Assembly (NCBI GenBank): GCA_021613375.1
Contig: CM038704.1
Span: 2,377,647-2,441,646 of the forward strand
Source: Megaleporinus macrocephalus
Taxonomy: Eukaryota; Chordata; Actinopteri; Characiformes; Anostomidae
Direction of reading: 5' to 3'
Length of the DNA stretch: 64,000 nucleotides
In this document: piece after piece, positions 1-11,500 of the stretch
How the letters are laid out: each line of letters opens with the position of its first letter
Position numbering within the stretch: the first letter of the stretch is position 1
Position numbers and translations under genes: made by a program
Notes under the pieces: model-generated
The model's database searches: none
What the model was told of the DNA's origin: nothing
What the model saw: the letters and a program-made list of their open reading frames with translations, nothing else

Positions 1-330
1 TTTTTTTTTAAGTGTTTTGTTTTTTAAATGAAGCTCTTGTTACATTTATTATTTGTTTATAAATAATCAATTCAGTTCAGTATTTAAACAGTAAATATAC
101 TGAAATATACTGAATGGTATGTGTGGTGTGTTGGTGTTTCAGTAGCTGATGGTATAAGATGCTGATACTAGACTACTTCAGTAAACAGGATACACCACTG
201 AATCAGAACACACGTTAGAAAGGATGACGGTCCGGACCGGCCTGAGGAGATCTCCTCTAACTGGAGCGTACTGAACTCTAATTAAATACCCCTGGCATAG
301 AAGACCCAACCAGAACCAATTGGAACATTA

Positions 331-540
331 CTTACATGATACCAGTCTTAAAGGTGCAGTAATAAAACAGGCCTGTTTAATTCTGATAAATAAAGAGAAT
401 TTATGTCATGCAAAAATTAATTATAACCTCGTTTGGTATATAAATACACAGAAATGTTCACGGTGGATCACTTTATTCCTCTTGCCTAGATTGTGAAATG
501 TAATAAAATATCAGTTTTGGAAAGTTATTAGATCTGACAG
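331..540. repeat. Dispersed repeat, copy 1 (paired with 2628-2850)
   Basis: The segment ACCAGTCTTAAAGGTGCAGT...GGATCACTTTATTCCTCT...CAGTTTTGGAAAGTTATTAG recurs in the same orientation at 2628-2850 with small indels. The two copies flank a MITE and a composite tandem array, suggesting a local segmental duplication of about 2.3 kb separation. Confidence 0.75.
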
Positions 541-1038
541 TTTGTATTTATAGAGAGATTTTACTGGTCGTGAGTCAGTAAACTGTCAGCATGTGTAAAA
601 TAACTCAAGATAATTTACAGAAATGTACCAAAACACGTCCAAGAGTATCATTTCATGCTGTCACAGAAAAATCAGCTCCTCACTTTATTGGATGCGACAC
701 AAGAGGCGTCATATCAGCAAGCGTTAGTGTTTGAAGGGCTCATGTTGCGAGTTTAAAGTAAACACTGTTAACTAGGAACGTAACGATCCTAAAACCAAGA
801 CCAAAACCAGAAAACCATCGTCCACAGTAATGTCCAGAATCATGACAGCCGACCTGCTGCCAGCTCTGAAGTTAATCTAGCAAGTTCTGTAGCGTTTCTT
901 TCTTTAATATCACCAAATATTAGTGATTTAATACAATTTATTAATTTATATATTCAAGAAAAACAGAAGCCACTGTTTCTGTGATGTCATGCGGCCAGCA
1001 GTTTAGCCCCGCCCACTCACACTGAAGTTTAGGTAGTA

Positions 1039-1369
1039 GTGGTTGTGTCTGAAATCGCACTCTATTAACTGTTTAGTGTTCTATTCAGGGAGTCGGCCAT
1101 ATTGTAGTGTAGTTCGAATTCTCAGTGGACAATTAGATTCCCTATATAGTTCACTAGATTCACACAATGCACCCTAAAACTAGTGGACAACTGATGTACA
1201 CTACTTACAGGTTGACGCCCCACAAAGCATAGGGGTTTCTTTGGAAAGCTCGTCGTCCAAATTCCCTCTACTGACTCCCTCACTGCTCCCCTACATAGTG
1301 TTCTACATAGAGCAGCCTATGTAGTGAACAGGGAACGAGTTAACAAGTGGGCCATTTCAGACACACCCA
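1039..1369. mobile_element. MITE-like element with TGTGTCTGAAAT terminal inverted repeats
   Basis: The left end GTTGTGTCTGAAATCGCACT and the right end ATTTCAGACACACCC form an inverted pair enclosing about 330 bases with internal ACTACATAGTGTTCTA-type sequence, typical of non-autonomous fish elements that begin 'GGGYTGTGTCYGAAAT'. The right end is duplicated at about 2498-2555. No reliable target duplication was identified. Confidence 0.6.
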
Positions 1370-1424
1370 GTGTTTTACGTCTGAGAGCTTCTTGCTTTTA
1401 TAAAATAATCCACAGTGTAGAGTG

Positions 1425-2395
1425 ACTGTTGAAGCAGGAATGGAGAGTCGGAGAACAAAGCGAGTCAGAGATGAAAGCGAGTCAGAGGAACAATAACGTG
1501 TTCTAATAAAGCGAAGTGGAGGTGAACAGTGACTGTTGAGGCAGGAATGGAGAGTTGGAGAATAAAGCAAGTCAGTAATAAAGCGAGTCAGAGAATAAAG
1601 TGAATCGGAGAGTAAGGAGAGTCAGAGAAAGAATAATGTGTTCTAATATAGCCATGTGGAGGTGAAGAGAGACTGTTGAAGCAGGAATAGAGAGTTGGAG
1701 AATAAAGCGAGTCAGAGAATAAAGCAAGTCAGAGAATAAAGCGAGTCAGAGAAAGAACAACATGCTCTAATAAAGAGAAGTGGAGGTGAAGAGTGACTGT
1801 TGAGGCAGGAGTGGAGAGACGGAGAATAAAATGAGTCAGAGAATAAAGCGAGTCAGAGAATAAAGTAAGGCAGAGAACGAATAACGTTCTTCTTGCCAGA
1901 AGATAAAGCGAGTCAGAGAGTAAGGAGAGTCAGAGAAAGAATAACATGCTCCAATAAAGATAACTGGACGTGAAAAGCAACTGTTGAAGCAGGATAGAGT
2001 TGGAGAATAAAGCGAGTCAGAGAGTAAAGTGAGTCAGAGAAAGAATAATGTGTTATTCTTTCACCTCCAGCAAAGTGGAGGTGAAGAGTGACTGTTGAAA
2101 CAGGAATAGAGAGTTGGAGAATAAAGCGAGCCAGAGAATAAAGCGAGTCAGAGAATAAAGCGAATCGGAGAGTAAGGAGAGTCAGAGAAAGAATAATGTG
2201 TTCTAATAAAGAAAAGTGAAGGTGAAAATCGCCTATTGAGGCAGGAATGGAGAGTTGGAGAATAAAGCGAGTCAGTAATAAAGCGAGTCAGAGAATAAAG
2301 CGAGTCAGAGAATAAAGCAAGGCAGAGAACGAATAACGTGCTCTAATAAAAAGAAGTGGAGGTGTACAGCGACTGTTGAGGCAGGAATGGAGAGA
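1425..2395. repeat. Composite tandem array with GAGTCAGAGAATAAAGC subunits
   Basis: The basic 17-base motif GAGTCAGAGAATAAAGC is repeated irregularly inside larger units that each contain ACTGTTGAGGCAGGAATGGA and CTAATAAAGAGAAGTGGAGG. Larger-unit starts lie near 1425, 1532, 1672, 1796, 1980, 2091, 2232 and 2372. The spacing pattern 107/140 recurs later as 111/141, pointing to duplication of a block of about 550 bases. Confidence 0.85.
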
Positions 2396-2627
2396 CGTAT
2401 ATGTTTAATCTTCACAGGTGGCTCCAAACCAAGTGGTCCAGAGTTAACGAGAAGACACAGCTTTATTTACTGCCTCTATAAATAAACACTTTAAGATGCT
2501 ATACAGTGTTCTACATATGATTTACCAAGTGGACTAATTCAGACACACCCACTGTTTTACGTCTGAAAGCTTCTTGCTCTTATAAAATTATCCACAATAT
2601 AAAAGAACCATCCAGAAAAACGATCAT

Positions 2628-2850
2628 TTACATAGCACCAGTCTTAAAGGCACAGTAACAAAACAGGGCTGTTCTTTCTAATCCATTTTAATAAATAAAG
2701 CGAAGACAGGAAGTGGCCATGTAAAAATTTATTACGACCTCTTTTGGTACATAAACCTACAGAAACGTTTATAGTGGATCACTTTATTCCTCTGTTTAGG
2801 TTGTGAAATCTAATCAAATAGCAGTTTTGGAAAGTTATTAGACCTGACAG
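2628..2850. repeat. Dispersed repeat, copy 2 (paired with 331-540)
   Basis: This is a direct, diverged copy of the 331-540 segment. It is preceded (about 2490-2610) by a second copy of 1280-1415 (the MITE right end plus TTTTACGTCTGARAGCTTCT), so the whole array between them is bracketed by duplicated sequence. Confidence 0.75.
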
Positions 2851-3846
2851 GCCAAAAGCCGGCGCGCCGTCATAGTTCTTTGCGTTATGACACAGCAAAT
2901 ACGCAAGACAAGCACATTTAGAGTTGTGGTCGGGTTATGGGTTGTGATTACAGAACGAACACCCTAACCCAAAAACACTACTTAAATGACAAATAAATCT
3001 GCCCAAATGAGACAGTCAATGAGCACAAGAGCAGTGGGAAACCCTCAGATCCTTCAGAGAAGACCTACCAGTTTCTATGAAATGAAAAAAGTCCAATTGT
3101 AGTCTAATGTCATTTAACTGACATCATCCTTGTTGTATTTAAACTAGGCAAGTATTAAAGTTCTACTAAGTTTTAATCAGAAAATTATCTAATAAGGGAT
3201 TTTTGTTCCTTCTGGTATGTAAGCTGAAAGTAAGTGGATGCAGTCCAACGGGTTCTCCATTGGTTAGGCCTCCAGGAGCTGAAGAAGAGGCTTGATCATT
3301 AACATTGGCAGAAAGTGATAGTGGAATCAAAGATTTATGTTTCAGTCTTTAATAGTTGGGACCAATTTCAGGAGGAAATATGTCACTCTGGAAGTACTAG
3401 ATAGGTAACTTACTGTGAATACGAGCCAGTCTTATCAGGTTCCAGTTAGTTAGAAAAGGAAAACACCTGCGGCAGATTAATGTACTGAAAGAGTCACTGT
3501 ACCTACAACATAAAACACATATTAATGTCTTTTACAAGCTTCAAACAGTCGTGTTTAATGGAACTGCTGTTAACACATTTCTAGAATTCGATTTACTCGT
3601 TTTGGTGGCTATATTACTAACAGAGATTTAAAATAAAGGTTTCTGTTCTGGAACAGTTAAGGACGATTAAGCTTTCGGTTGCGTTTTTGTTCCAAGTAAA
3701 AAACATATCTCTTGTTTCTGGTTTTCATTTTCATTTCTGTCTAATTTGGATCCCTAGAGTACAAATTTTAGAGGTAGGACTTGATGCATACATAAACACA
3801 AGAAGTATGGCAAGAAATGTTTTGAATGCACATACACAAAGCAATA
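2851..3846. other. Non-coding stretch without recognised features
   Basis: Ordinary AT-rich sequence. The start (about 2860-2905, containing CCGTCATAGTTCTTTGCGTT) resembles pieces at 12950-12990 and, inverted, at about 222-250, so a small dispersed element is present. No convincing ORF or splice-bounded exon was seen. Confidence 0.5.
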
Positions 3847-3864
3847 GTTATATATATATATATA

Positions 3865-3921
<57 letters not shown>
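3847..3921. repeat. (TA)n microsatellite
   Basis: About 75 bases of alternating T and A with one TGTG interruption. It could form a cruciform. The reading frame across it (Tyr-Ile repeats) is an artefact. Confidence 0.95.
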
Positions 3922-3923
<2 letters not shown>

Positions 3924-3939
3924 TCACTTTTAATTTAAG

Positions 3940-4310
3940 TTAATGGAACCAGAATTATTTCAAACCTATTTTGGAGCATTTCTAATGGTCATTTCATAAT
4001 GAATTGTAAACACAATGTAAATGACAGCTGTTGTGTTCAAATGGTGTAGAAAAATAAGAAGTATTAAGAATAAGAAGAAGCTATTTTGGAACACTTCTAT
4101 TGGTTTATTAGTTATAAAATTTCCACACAATGTAAATGACCATTGCCGTGTTCAAATGATGTAGAAAACTAAAAATCGACAAAAATGGTGATACATGTTT
4201 TTCATTGGACATGTTTTGGACATTATACATGTTTTTGTATATACATGACATTATACATGTTTTTTTTTGTATATACATGACATTACACATGTTTTTTGAC
4301 ACTGACATGA
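3940..4310. repeat. Fragment of the CTGTCC-ended TIR element, with an internal duplication
   Basis: AATGACC/GTGTTCAAATGATGTAGAAAA motifs appear twice here (about 4010-4055 and 4130-4175) and match the interior of the intact copy at 9893-10146. The segment ends with ACATGTTTTTCATTGGACAT (4194-4213) like the element's right terminus. Several ACATGACATTATACATG-type units follow to 4310. Confidence 0.6.
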
Positions 4311-4520
4311 TGGTGGTGTATTAATACATGCTGTGCTGATACAAGTGGATCAGATACAGCAGTCTAGTCCTTGATTACTGGTCACAAGATTCTGCCCACA
4401 GGACGAACGGCTGGCTGGCCAGTTTTGGTTGGTGGACGATTCCCTGTTTAAACACTCCAGCAGCTCTACTGTGACTCACACCAGCACCACATCAGTGCCA
4501 CTATAAACCCCTAAGTGAGT
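4310..4520. repeat. Fragment of the fish dispersed element containing ACACTCCAGCAGC
   Basis: AGTGGATCAGATACAGCAG, the CCACAGGACGAACGGCTGGC region and TTTAAACACTCCAGCAGC match, in style and order, the element whose 3' end is at 6300-6590. This copy is 5'-side sequence only. Confidence 0.6.
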
Positions 4521-5067
4521 GTGCATGTACTATTTATTTTCACCATCATCAGCAGCACATAGAGAAACGGAGATGATGTTTGTAGGCTCACTGGTGGTTT
4601 TGGACTATGGCTATACTTGTAGACATCATGATCTCTGGTTCTCATCACCACCGATGTCTGTACGTTTCCCTACTGTGAACCATTTCACATCAAACCAGTC
4701 AGAACTAACATTACACGCTGGTGCATCTGGGCAAAGCAACGCAGTCCAGTCACTTCAATTTTTCAAAACTAACTTTACCCAAATGCAAGCAAGGCTCACA
4801 GCTGGATCTGGAGCTTTTCAAAGAGGGTTTCAGACTGACATGCAATGGGAGTCATCAGTCAGCTATGTCTCCTCTAACGCTGAATTAATGCCTCTTGCTT
4901 CTACACTTTAAGCATTCAGCGTGATACCAATTATTTTAGTATGTGTTAGAACCATCATGATCTAGACGATTTTGTATTCTGAGTTTTTAAAAAGGGGAAA
5001 TACATTATTTTAAAATTTCTAAATAATGAAGTAATTAAAATGTCATTCAGAATGGGTTGAAAAAACG
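4521..5067. other. Non-coding stretch with a unit related to the 18-bp-array element
   Basis: Contains TAGGCTCACTGGTGGTTTTG near 4583 and GGTTCTCATCACCACCGATG near 4637, which are diverged pieces of the same dispersed element that flanks the three 18-bp arrays. The 130-codon frame at 4519-4911 has no recognisable domain and overlaps this repeat, so I do not call it a gene. Confidence 0.5.
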
Positions 5068-6015
5068 TCCTTATAGTGGGAGTAATGTTGTTTACAGTGG
5101 TGATGATGGTGTTTACAGTGGTGTTGGTGATGTTTACAGTGGAGGTGATGTTTACAGTGGTGATGATGATGTTTACAGTGGTGTTGGTGATATTTACAGT
5201 GGAGGTGATGTTTACAGTGGAGGTGATGGTGTTTACAGTGGTGGTGGTCTTGTTTACAGTGGAGGTGATGTTTACAGTGGAGGTGATGGTGTTTACAGTG
5301 GTGGTGGTCTTGTTTACAGTGGAGGTGATGTTTACAGTGGTGATGATGATGTTTACAGTGGTGTTGGTGATGTTTACAGTGGAGGTGATGTTTACAGTGG
5401 AGGTGATGGTGTTTACAGTGGTGGTGGTGTTGTTTACAGTGGTGGTAAGGATGTTTACAGTGGTGGTGATGGTGTTTACAATGGTGGTGATGGTGTTTAC
5501 AGTGCTGGTGGTGGTGATGTTTACAGTGGTGGTAATGTTGTTTACAGTGGTGGTGATGGTGTTTACAGTGGTGGTGGTGTTGTTTACAGTGGTGGTAAGG
5601 ATGTTTACAGTGGTGGTGATGTTTACAGTGGTGTTGATGGTGTTTACAGTGGTGGTGAGGATGTTTTCTGTGGTGGTATTGTTTACAGTGGTGGTGGTGG
5701 TGATGTTTACAGTGGTGATGATGGTGGTGTTTACAGTGGTGGTGATGGTGTTTACGGTGGTGTTGATGGTGTTTACAGTGGTGGTGGTGTTGTTTACAGT
5801 GGTGGTGATGTTTACAGTGGTGGTAAGGATGTTCACAGTGGTGGTGATGGTGTTTACAGTGGTTGTGATGGTGTTTACAGTGGTAGGAAAGATGTTTTCT
5901 GTGGTGGTTTTGTTTACAGTGGTTGTGGTGATGTTTACACTGGTGGTGGTGTTGTTTACAGTGGTGGTAAGGATGTTTACATTGGTGGTGATGTTGTTTA
6001 TAGCGGTGATGATGG
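5068..6015. repeat. 18-bp minisatellite, array 1 (GTTTACAGTGGTGGTGAT)
   Basis: About 50 units of 15 or 18 bases, all variants of GTTTACAGTGGTGGTGAT. Each carries TGTTTAC or GTTTAC, the forkhead core read on this strand. Because unit lengths are multiples of three, frames on both strands stay open for 300 or more codons (VYSGGD, FTVVVM, HHHCK and TVN-type repeats). These are artefacts. Confidence 0.97.
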
Positions 6016-6092
6016 GAACCAGGGGTCACCATGTGTTCAAAAACAATATACACATAGTATTTACTATTAAAACCACCAGTGAACCTACACGT
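6016..6092 (-). repeat. Flank of the dispersed element that seeded 18-bp array 1
   Basis: GATGGGAACCAGGGGTCACC followed by ACATGTG..., then AAACCACCAGTGAACCTACA, reads inverted relative to the flanks at 33574-33640 and 62150-62220. The same order of motifs at all three arrays identifies one parent element. Confidence 0.8.
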
Positions 6093-6299
6093 CTTCTGAG
6101 TTTATATTAAATGTTGACGGTAAAATAGAAAACAGGTTTTTGGGGGGGCTTCAAGACAAAAAATGCTTTGCACATATCCCTCCATTCCAAATTGATTGAA
6201 ATAAAAAGATTAAAACACATTTTAAGCCAAAGGTTTATCACAAAAACATTACATGGATTGGATAGATATAAGGACAGAAAAAATAAGAAAAAGTAGACA

Positions 6300-6600
6300 C
6301 AGTGTTTAAACACTCCAGCAGCACTGCTGTGTCTGATCCACTCACACCAGCACAACACACACTAACACACCACCACGTCGTCAGGGTCACTGCAGTGCTG
6401 AGAATGATCCACCACCCTAATAGTATCTGCTCTGTGGTGGTCCTGTGGGGGTCCTGATCATTAAAGAACAGAGTAATAAAGTATACAGAGAAACAGATGA
6501 ACTACAGTCTGTAAGTGGAGGTCCTGTATGGTCAGTGGAGCTGATTCAGTGGAGATTCAAGGAGGTGGGTTTAATGTTATGGCTGATCAGTGCATAAAAG
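6300..6600. mobile_element. Fish dispersed repeat ending in TTATGGCTGATCAGTG
   Basis: GTTTAAACACTCCAGCAGC, CACTCACACCAGCACAACAC, TGCTCTGTGGTGGTCCTGTG and the terminal TTAATGTTATGGCTGATCAG occur in the order typical of a high-copy non-autonomous fish repeat. Related fragments lie at 4310-4520 and, in the opposite orientation, at 41352-41545. Its transposon superfamily is not decided here. Confidence 0.75.
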
Positions 6601-8008
6601 AAAACAAGCCATACAATTTTCCAAGGTACACAACTTTCTACAACTTTCACTTTCTATCTTAATTGTACATCACTAGTTTTTATTTTCATGTTAATGTAGT
6701 ATAACAAATGTAAAGCGAGTGATGAACGGAAAACACAATTTACTTCATATTTTTAGCACTGCAATGTCACTAATTGTTAAAAAAAATCTAATTAGTGGCC
6801 AACAAAAAATAAAAAATAAAATCAACTAACGCTAAATAGATCTTCACAAGTTAATGGCAGTAATGGCAAAAGTCTTAAAACACTTATTAAAAAGCAAAGT
6901 GTGACTATACTCCCATCGTAATGACTGTACTCAAGCCCTGAAGGTGTATTCATGTTTGGTACTAATTGGTGGTCAATTAATTTTCCCTGCACACTAACAG
7001 CCCTAGTGTAGTACTCAGTGACATAAGAAGTGGTATAAACTATTCTTCTAATTATATTCATCCAACTATTCTTTTAAAACAACAGGTGAATCTGTTTTCC
7101 GGAGATCTACTTTGATATGATTCATCAAGGTGGGGGACAGTCAACTCCCACAACTCACTGACTGTGAAAGTGTGGTTAACAGCTTGACTTGTTGCACATT
7201 TCACAGATTCTCTGGTGCACAAATTATTATTCCACAGAATTTCAAGCCAGCAACGTGTAGATTCACAGCATCTGCACAAACCCAGCATGACTCAAACGCA
7301 AGTTGGGGGATCTTAGGTGGTCTTCAGCAAAAGCAACACGCCAATGTCCATGCCTCCATTTCAGCACATCAGCTTCACCAACGAAGAACGAGCAATGCCA
7401 GCGGCTCCGCCCCCGAAACACTTCTAATTTGCATGAAGAGCAGCAGGTAAAAGACGACAATTTTCAAAGGAGGAAGCTGTGATCGAGGGTGGGGCCGAGT
7501 TACCGTATTCTGTCTTTCCACAAAACTGCAATAGCTGCAATGAAAATTGCAACTATGCAGTTTGGGCCGTGCACGAATCGTGAAGCAGCCACACGAACAT
7601 CTGCGTCTCAAACGGTTTCCGCCCCAAAACGTGTTTGTTGGATTGTCGTCCTGTTTATATTTTTGGTGAAGGTTCTTGTGGCGCTCAGTGTGTATTTGCT
7701 GGCTTGTTCATTTACCACCGCCTGAGTTAATCATAGAGGTTTAATGAGGAAATACAATGTTCTAGAGAATCTGAATCGCTCCCAGAAGTAGTAATAACAA
7801 GTTTTTAAAAATGTTTTGTTGTTATTTATCATTTGCTGGGAGGTAAAAACTGTTTATCTGGATTTACTGCAATTGCACCATATAAACATCACACTAGTGA
7901 ATCTGGACAGTGATGTAGACATGGCGAGCGCAGGTTCCTATCACTCCAGTGTATAGAAATCTGAAGGCTTATTTGACTTTATCTTTGAGTTTCCCAGAGA
8001 TTTTCAAA
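6601..8008. other. Non-coding stretch
   Basis: AT-rich sequence followed by a more complex block (about 7080-7720). Short frames on both strands at 7058-7725 show no recognisable domain and lack a consistent exon structure. No gene is called. Confidence 0.5.
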
Positions 8009-8066
8009 GAAAATTTGGAAACAGATGAAAAAAACAACCCAAATGTACTTTAATTTTGTACTTCAG

Positions 8067-8540
8067 CACTGTTGCCAACTCCTCGGTGAAGAAAGTAGCT
8101 ATTGGCTGTCCTAAAAGTAGCTAGAAGTCACTAAATGATGTAATCGCCTAATTTGCATAATAGTCTATTTGCTTGTTTTTGAAGGAATAACGTTGTGGGA
8201 GAGTTGAAAGTGAGTATAAACACCCGAAATATGTTATAACTACAAATGAACTCTGAATAAATGAACTTCTTCTGTGGATTTTTTTGTTGCCTTTGAAATC
8301 GGCCGTGTCACACTGAAAAACTTCCCTCTGGGATCAATAAAGTATCTATCTATCTAAGATGCATTTATATTTACATCTTGCTCTGTAGTGTTGAGGGGCG
8401 GGGCTCACAGCAGCCCCCGCTGTTCGCTGAGGACAGTAACTGAAGATCATGTGTGTTCACCTCTAGAGTCTCCAAAAGTCTCCAACAACACCAGAAAAAG
8501 TTGCTAGAGAGGCTGAAAAGTTGCTAAGTTGGCAACACTG
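8067..8540. mobile_element. Complete non-autonomous hAT-like element with 8-bp target site duplication
   Basis: The element begins CACTGTTGCCAACT and ends AGTTGGCAACACTG, an inverted pair with one mismatch. It is flanked on both sides by the direct repeat TACTTCAG (8059-8066 and 8541-8548). An 8-bp duplication with CA...TG ends is diagnostic of hAT transposons. The interior has no open frame of note. It contains a LINE/SINE-like tail (CTTCCCTCTGGGATCAATAA followed by ATCTATC units) near 8325-8357, perhaps an older nested insertion. Removing the element restores a sequence that matches a second local copy at about 8780-8935, which independently supports the boundaries. Confidence 0.9.
8325..8357 (+). 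repeat. LINE/SINE-type 3' tail nested in the hAT element
   Basis: CTCTGGGATCAATAAAGTAT followed by three ATCT units resembles the 3' ends of common fish non-LTR elements, which close with short ATCTATC-type repeats. Only the tail is recognisable. Confidence 0.45.
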
Positions 8541-8935
8541 TACTTCAGCTACCAGGATAATGAAGCTAACCCACTACTAAATATCTGTAACCCAAAATCA
8601 GCAGTTTGACACTTCTATTTGCTTACAACAAATAATTAAACGAACATAAAGTTGGTGTGTGAGGTTAGTTTTAAATTTAAATAGTGAAGTTTTGTGGGTT
8701 AAACTTGTAAACCGAAAACGTGTTTTACAAGAAGAAGAGTTAATATTGATCCACTGAGTACAGACAGCTTCAACCAGCTGAAAATTTGGAAACAGATGAA
8801 AAAAACAAAACAACCCAAATGTTGGTCAGCTTCTTTAATTTTGTACTTCAGCTACCAGAATGTTGAAGCTAACCAACTATTACATATCTGTAACCCAAAA
8901 TCTGTCATTTGACACTTCCATTTGCTTCTTATACC

Positions 8936-9892
8936 CCCCCCCGCCAAAAAAAGTTTGGGCATGAAATTTGACCCAGACTGATTTGTGGAAGTTCTGAGTA
9001 TATTTGTAAACCACTCCTTGAAACAGGACGTAACGCAAAATATCACAAAACAGCTTCACTAATGATGACAGGTGGTAATTTTCTATGAACCGAGGTCCAG
9101 TGGTCACCTACAAAAAGCATCATAAATGAATTTTATTTATTTATTTATTTTTATAAACAAATAAATTTTGATAGAAATTTTAGGCCATAAAATTGTTTTT
9201 TTAAAAGATTTTAACTACTAACACAGTATTTCAGACAGCAACTTGCTGTCATGTATGCCAGGTCTAAATCATCTACAGATGGTGCACAAACTAAATGTTA
9301 CTAGGTTAAGACAACATTGTTTATGTAGGCTATACTAAAAATAACAGCTCATGCTTTTTAAAAACTAAACTTTCAGGATAGATTTCAGTTTTCACTCCAC
9401 AGAACTTGCCAGTGTTTTAAGTTTTTACTTCTAACTAAAGCTGGGTGACCAATCGAATTTTATTTTTTAATTAATTTTATTGCTTCTGTTTTAAAATGAT
9501 GTTCTTGTTCTGTCTTGTGTTATAAATCCAGCAAATCCCTTTCCTTTAAAATTATTATTTTTACATACTCCCAGGCAAAAAATGGGCCAATCCCAAAATG
9601 AAAAAACCATTAAGCTTTTTATTTTAAATGTCCTAACAAGAAATAATTAAACAAACCTAATGTTATTGTGGGAAATGTTTTAAATTTAAATAGTCAAGTT
9701 TTGTGGGTTAAACTCAGAAAGAAGAGTTAATACTGATTCACTCAGCATTGGTGGCTTCAAACAGCAATATCAAAAAGCAACATCAATAAGTTACTTCGGG
9801 TTTAATGTGAAACCAAATATTCTCTATAGTGGTTTAAATCTAAACTCTTACCAACCACTCAATCAAAACCACTGTACTTTTTTTATACATAC
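8936..9892. other. Non-coding AT-rich stretch
   Basis: Holds a C homopolymer near 8934-8941, a TTTATTTATTTATT run near 9130-9150 and the third piece of the local duplication near 9640-9750. Nothing else is supported. Confidence 0.5.
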
Positions 9893-10146
9893 ATATCGTC
9901 GCTGTCCAATAAAAAACATGTATCTCCATTTTTGTCGATTTTGAGTTTTCTACATCATTTGAACACAACAATGGTCATTTACGTTGTGTAAAAAAATTTC
10001 ATGATGAACAGATCAATAGAAGTGCTCCAAACTAGCTTGGAAACACTGTTTCCGTTGATTTACACTGAAAGTAAAATATGTTTTTGGTCTCTCCTGTAAT
10101 GTTGCAATTTTGGAGATTCTTGTTTTTCATTGGACAGCAACGATAT
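9893..10146. mobile_element. Intact small TIR element (TCGTCGCTGTCCAAT ends)
   Basis: The left end ATATCGTCGCTGTCCAATAA and right end TTCATTGGACAGCAACGATA are inverted copies with few differences, and similarity extends inwards (AAAACATGTATCTCCA against TGGAGATTCTTGTTTTT). The element is about 254 bases, flanked by TA, and has no coding capacity. Its interior (TTCTACATCATTTGAACACA) is shared with fragments at 3940-4310 and 37200-37310. Confidence 0.85.
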
Positions 10147-10153
10147 ACACACT

Positions 10154-10494
10154 AGGGGTGTAAGAAAAAATAGAAATATCGAATATCGGGATATTATGTT
10201 TTGTGATACTGTATCACTTCTCAAAAACAGAGTATCAATACACAGATTCCCAGCAGACAGTGAATTATTGTGTGTTGTGTTTAAAACTCTGACCACTAGA
10301 TGGCAGTGTTGTAATGGATTTTCAGCTCCACTTCCAACAACAACAAGCAGCACAAGGGCGCAGTGCTGTTGTAAGCATTGAGAAACCTGTTTATCAGTTT
10401 GCTCGCAGTATCGCAATATATTGAATCCTGACCACGGTGTCACCATACGTATTGTATCAGCAGTTTCTTGCCAATACACAGCCCAAATACACAC
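10154..10494 (-). repeat. Dispersed element with GATACA/ATCGTGATA ends, copy 1
   Basis: Runs inverted relative to the copy at 13212-13579. Shared marks are GGGGTGTAAGAAAA, ATATCGGGATATTATGTTTT, ACCACTAGATGGCAGTGTTG and TTGCCAATACACAGCCC. Four copies are in this window. The ends GGGGTGT.../GGGCTGTGTATTG are weakly inverted, so it may be a non-autonomous DNA transposon. Confidence 0.75.
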
Positions 10495-10520
10495 ACACAG
10501 TATATATGTATGTATACATG

Positions 10521-11500
<980 letters not shown>

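Larger units (their letters stand above)
8009..8935. repeat. Local tandem duplication interrupted by the hAT element
   Basis: The segment AATTTGGAAACAGATGAAAA...GTACTTCAGCTACCAG...CTGTAACCCAAAATC...TTTGACACTTCTATTTGCTT occurs twice: once at about 8009-8630 (split by the 474-bp hAT element) and again at about 8780-8935. A related third piece (AATAATTAAAC...TTTAAATTTAAATAG...AAGAAGAGTTAATA) at 8628-8750 recurs at about 9640-9750. These are diverged local duplicates without a convincing ORF. Confidence 0.75.

Noticed and set aside
4519..4911. 130-codon + frame ending in a serine-rich tail
   Set aside because: Overlaps diverged dispersed-repeat sequence at 4583-4660 and shows no recognisable domain or splice context.
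4955..6110. Long open frames on both strands (290-344 codons) in the 5-6 kb region, with His/Cys, Thr/Asn/Val or Val/Phe/Met repeats
   Set aside because: All are read-through of 15/18-base repeat units. Open frames exist on both strands at once and the peptides are simple repeats, so they are not genes.
7058..7725. Several 60-106 codon frames on both strands
   Set aside because: Mutually overlapping, unrecognised, and without consistent splice sites. Possibly part of an unclassified repeat.
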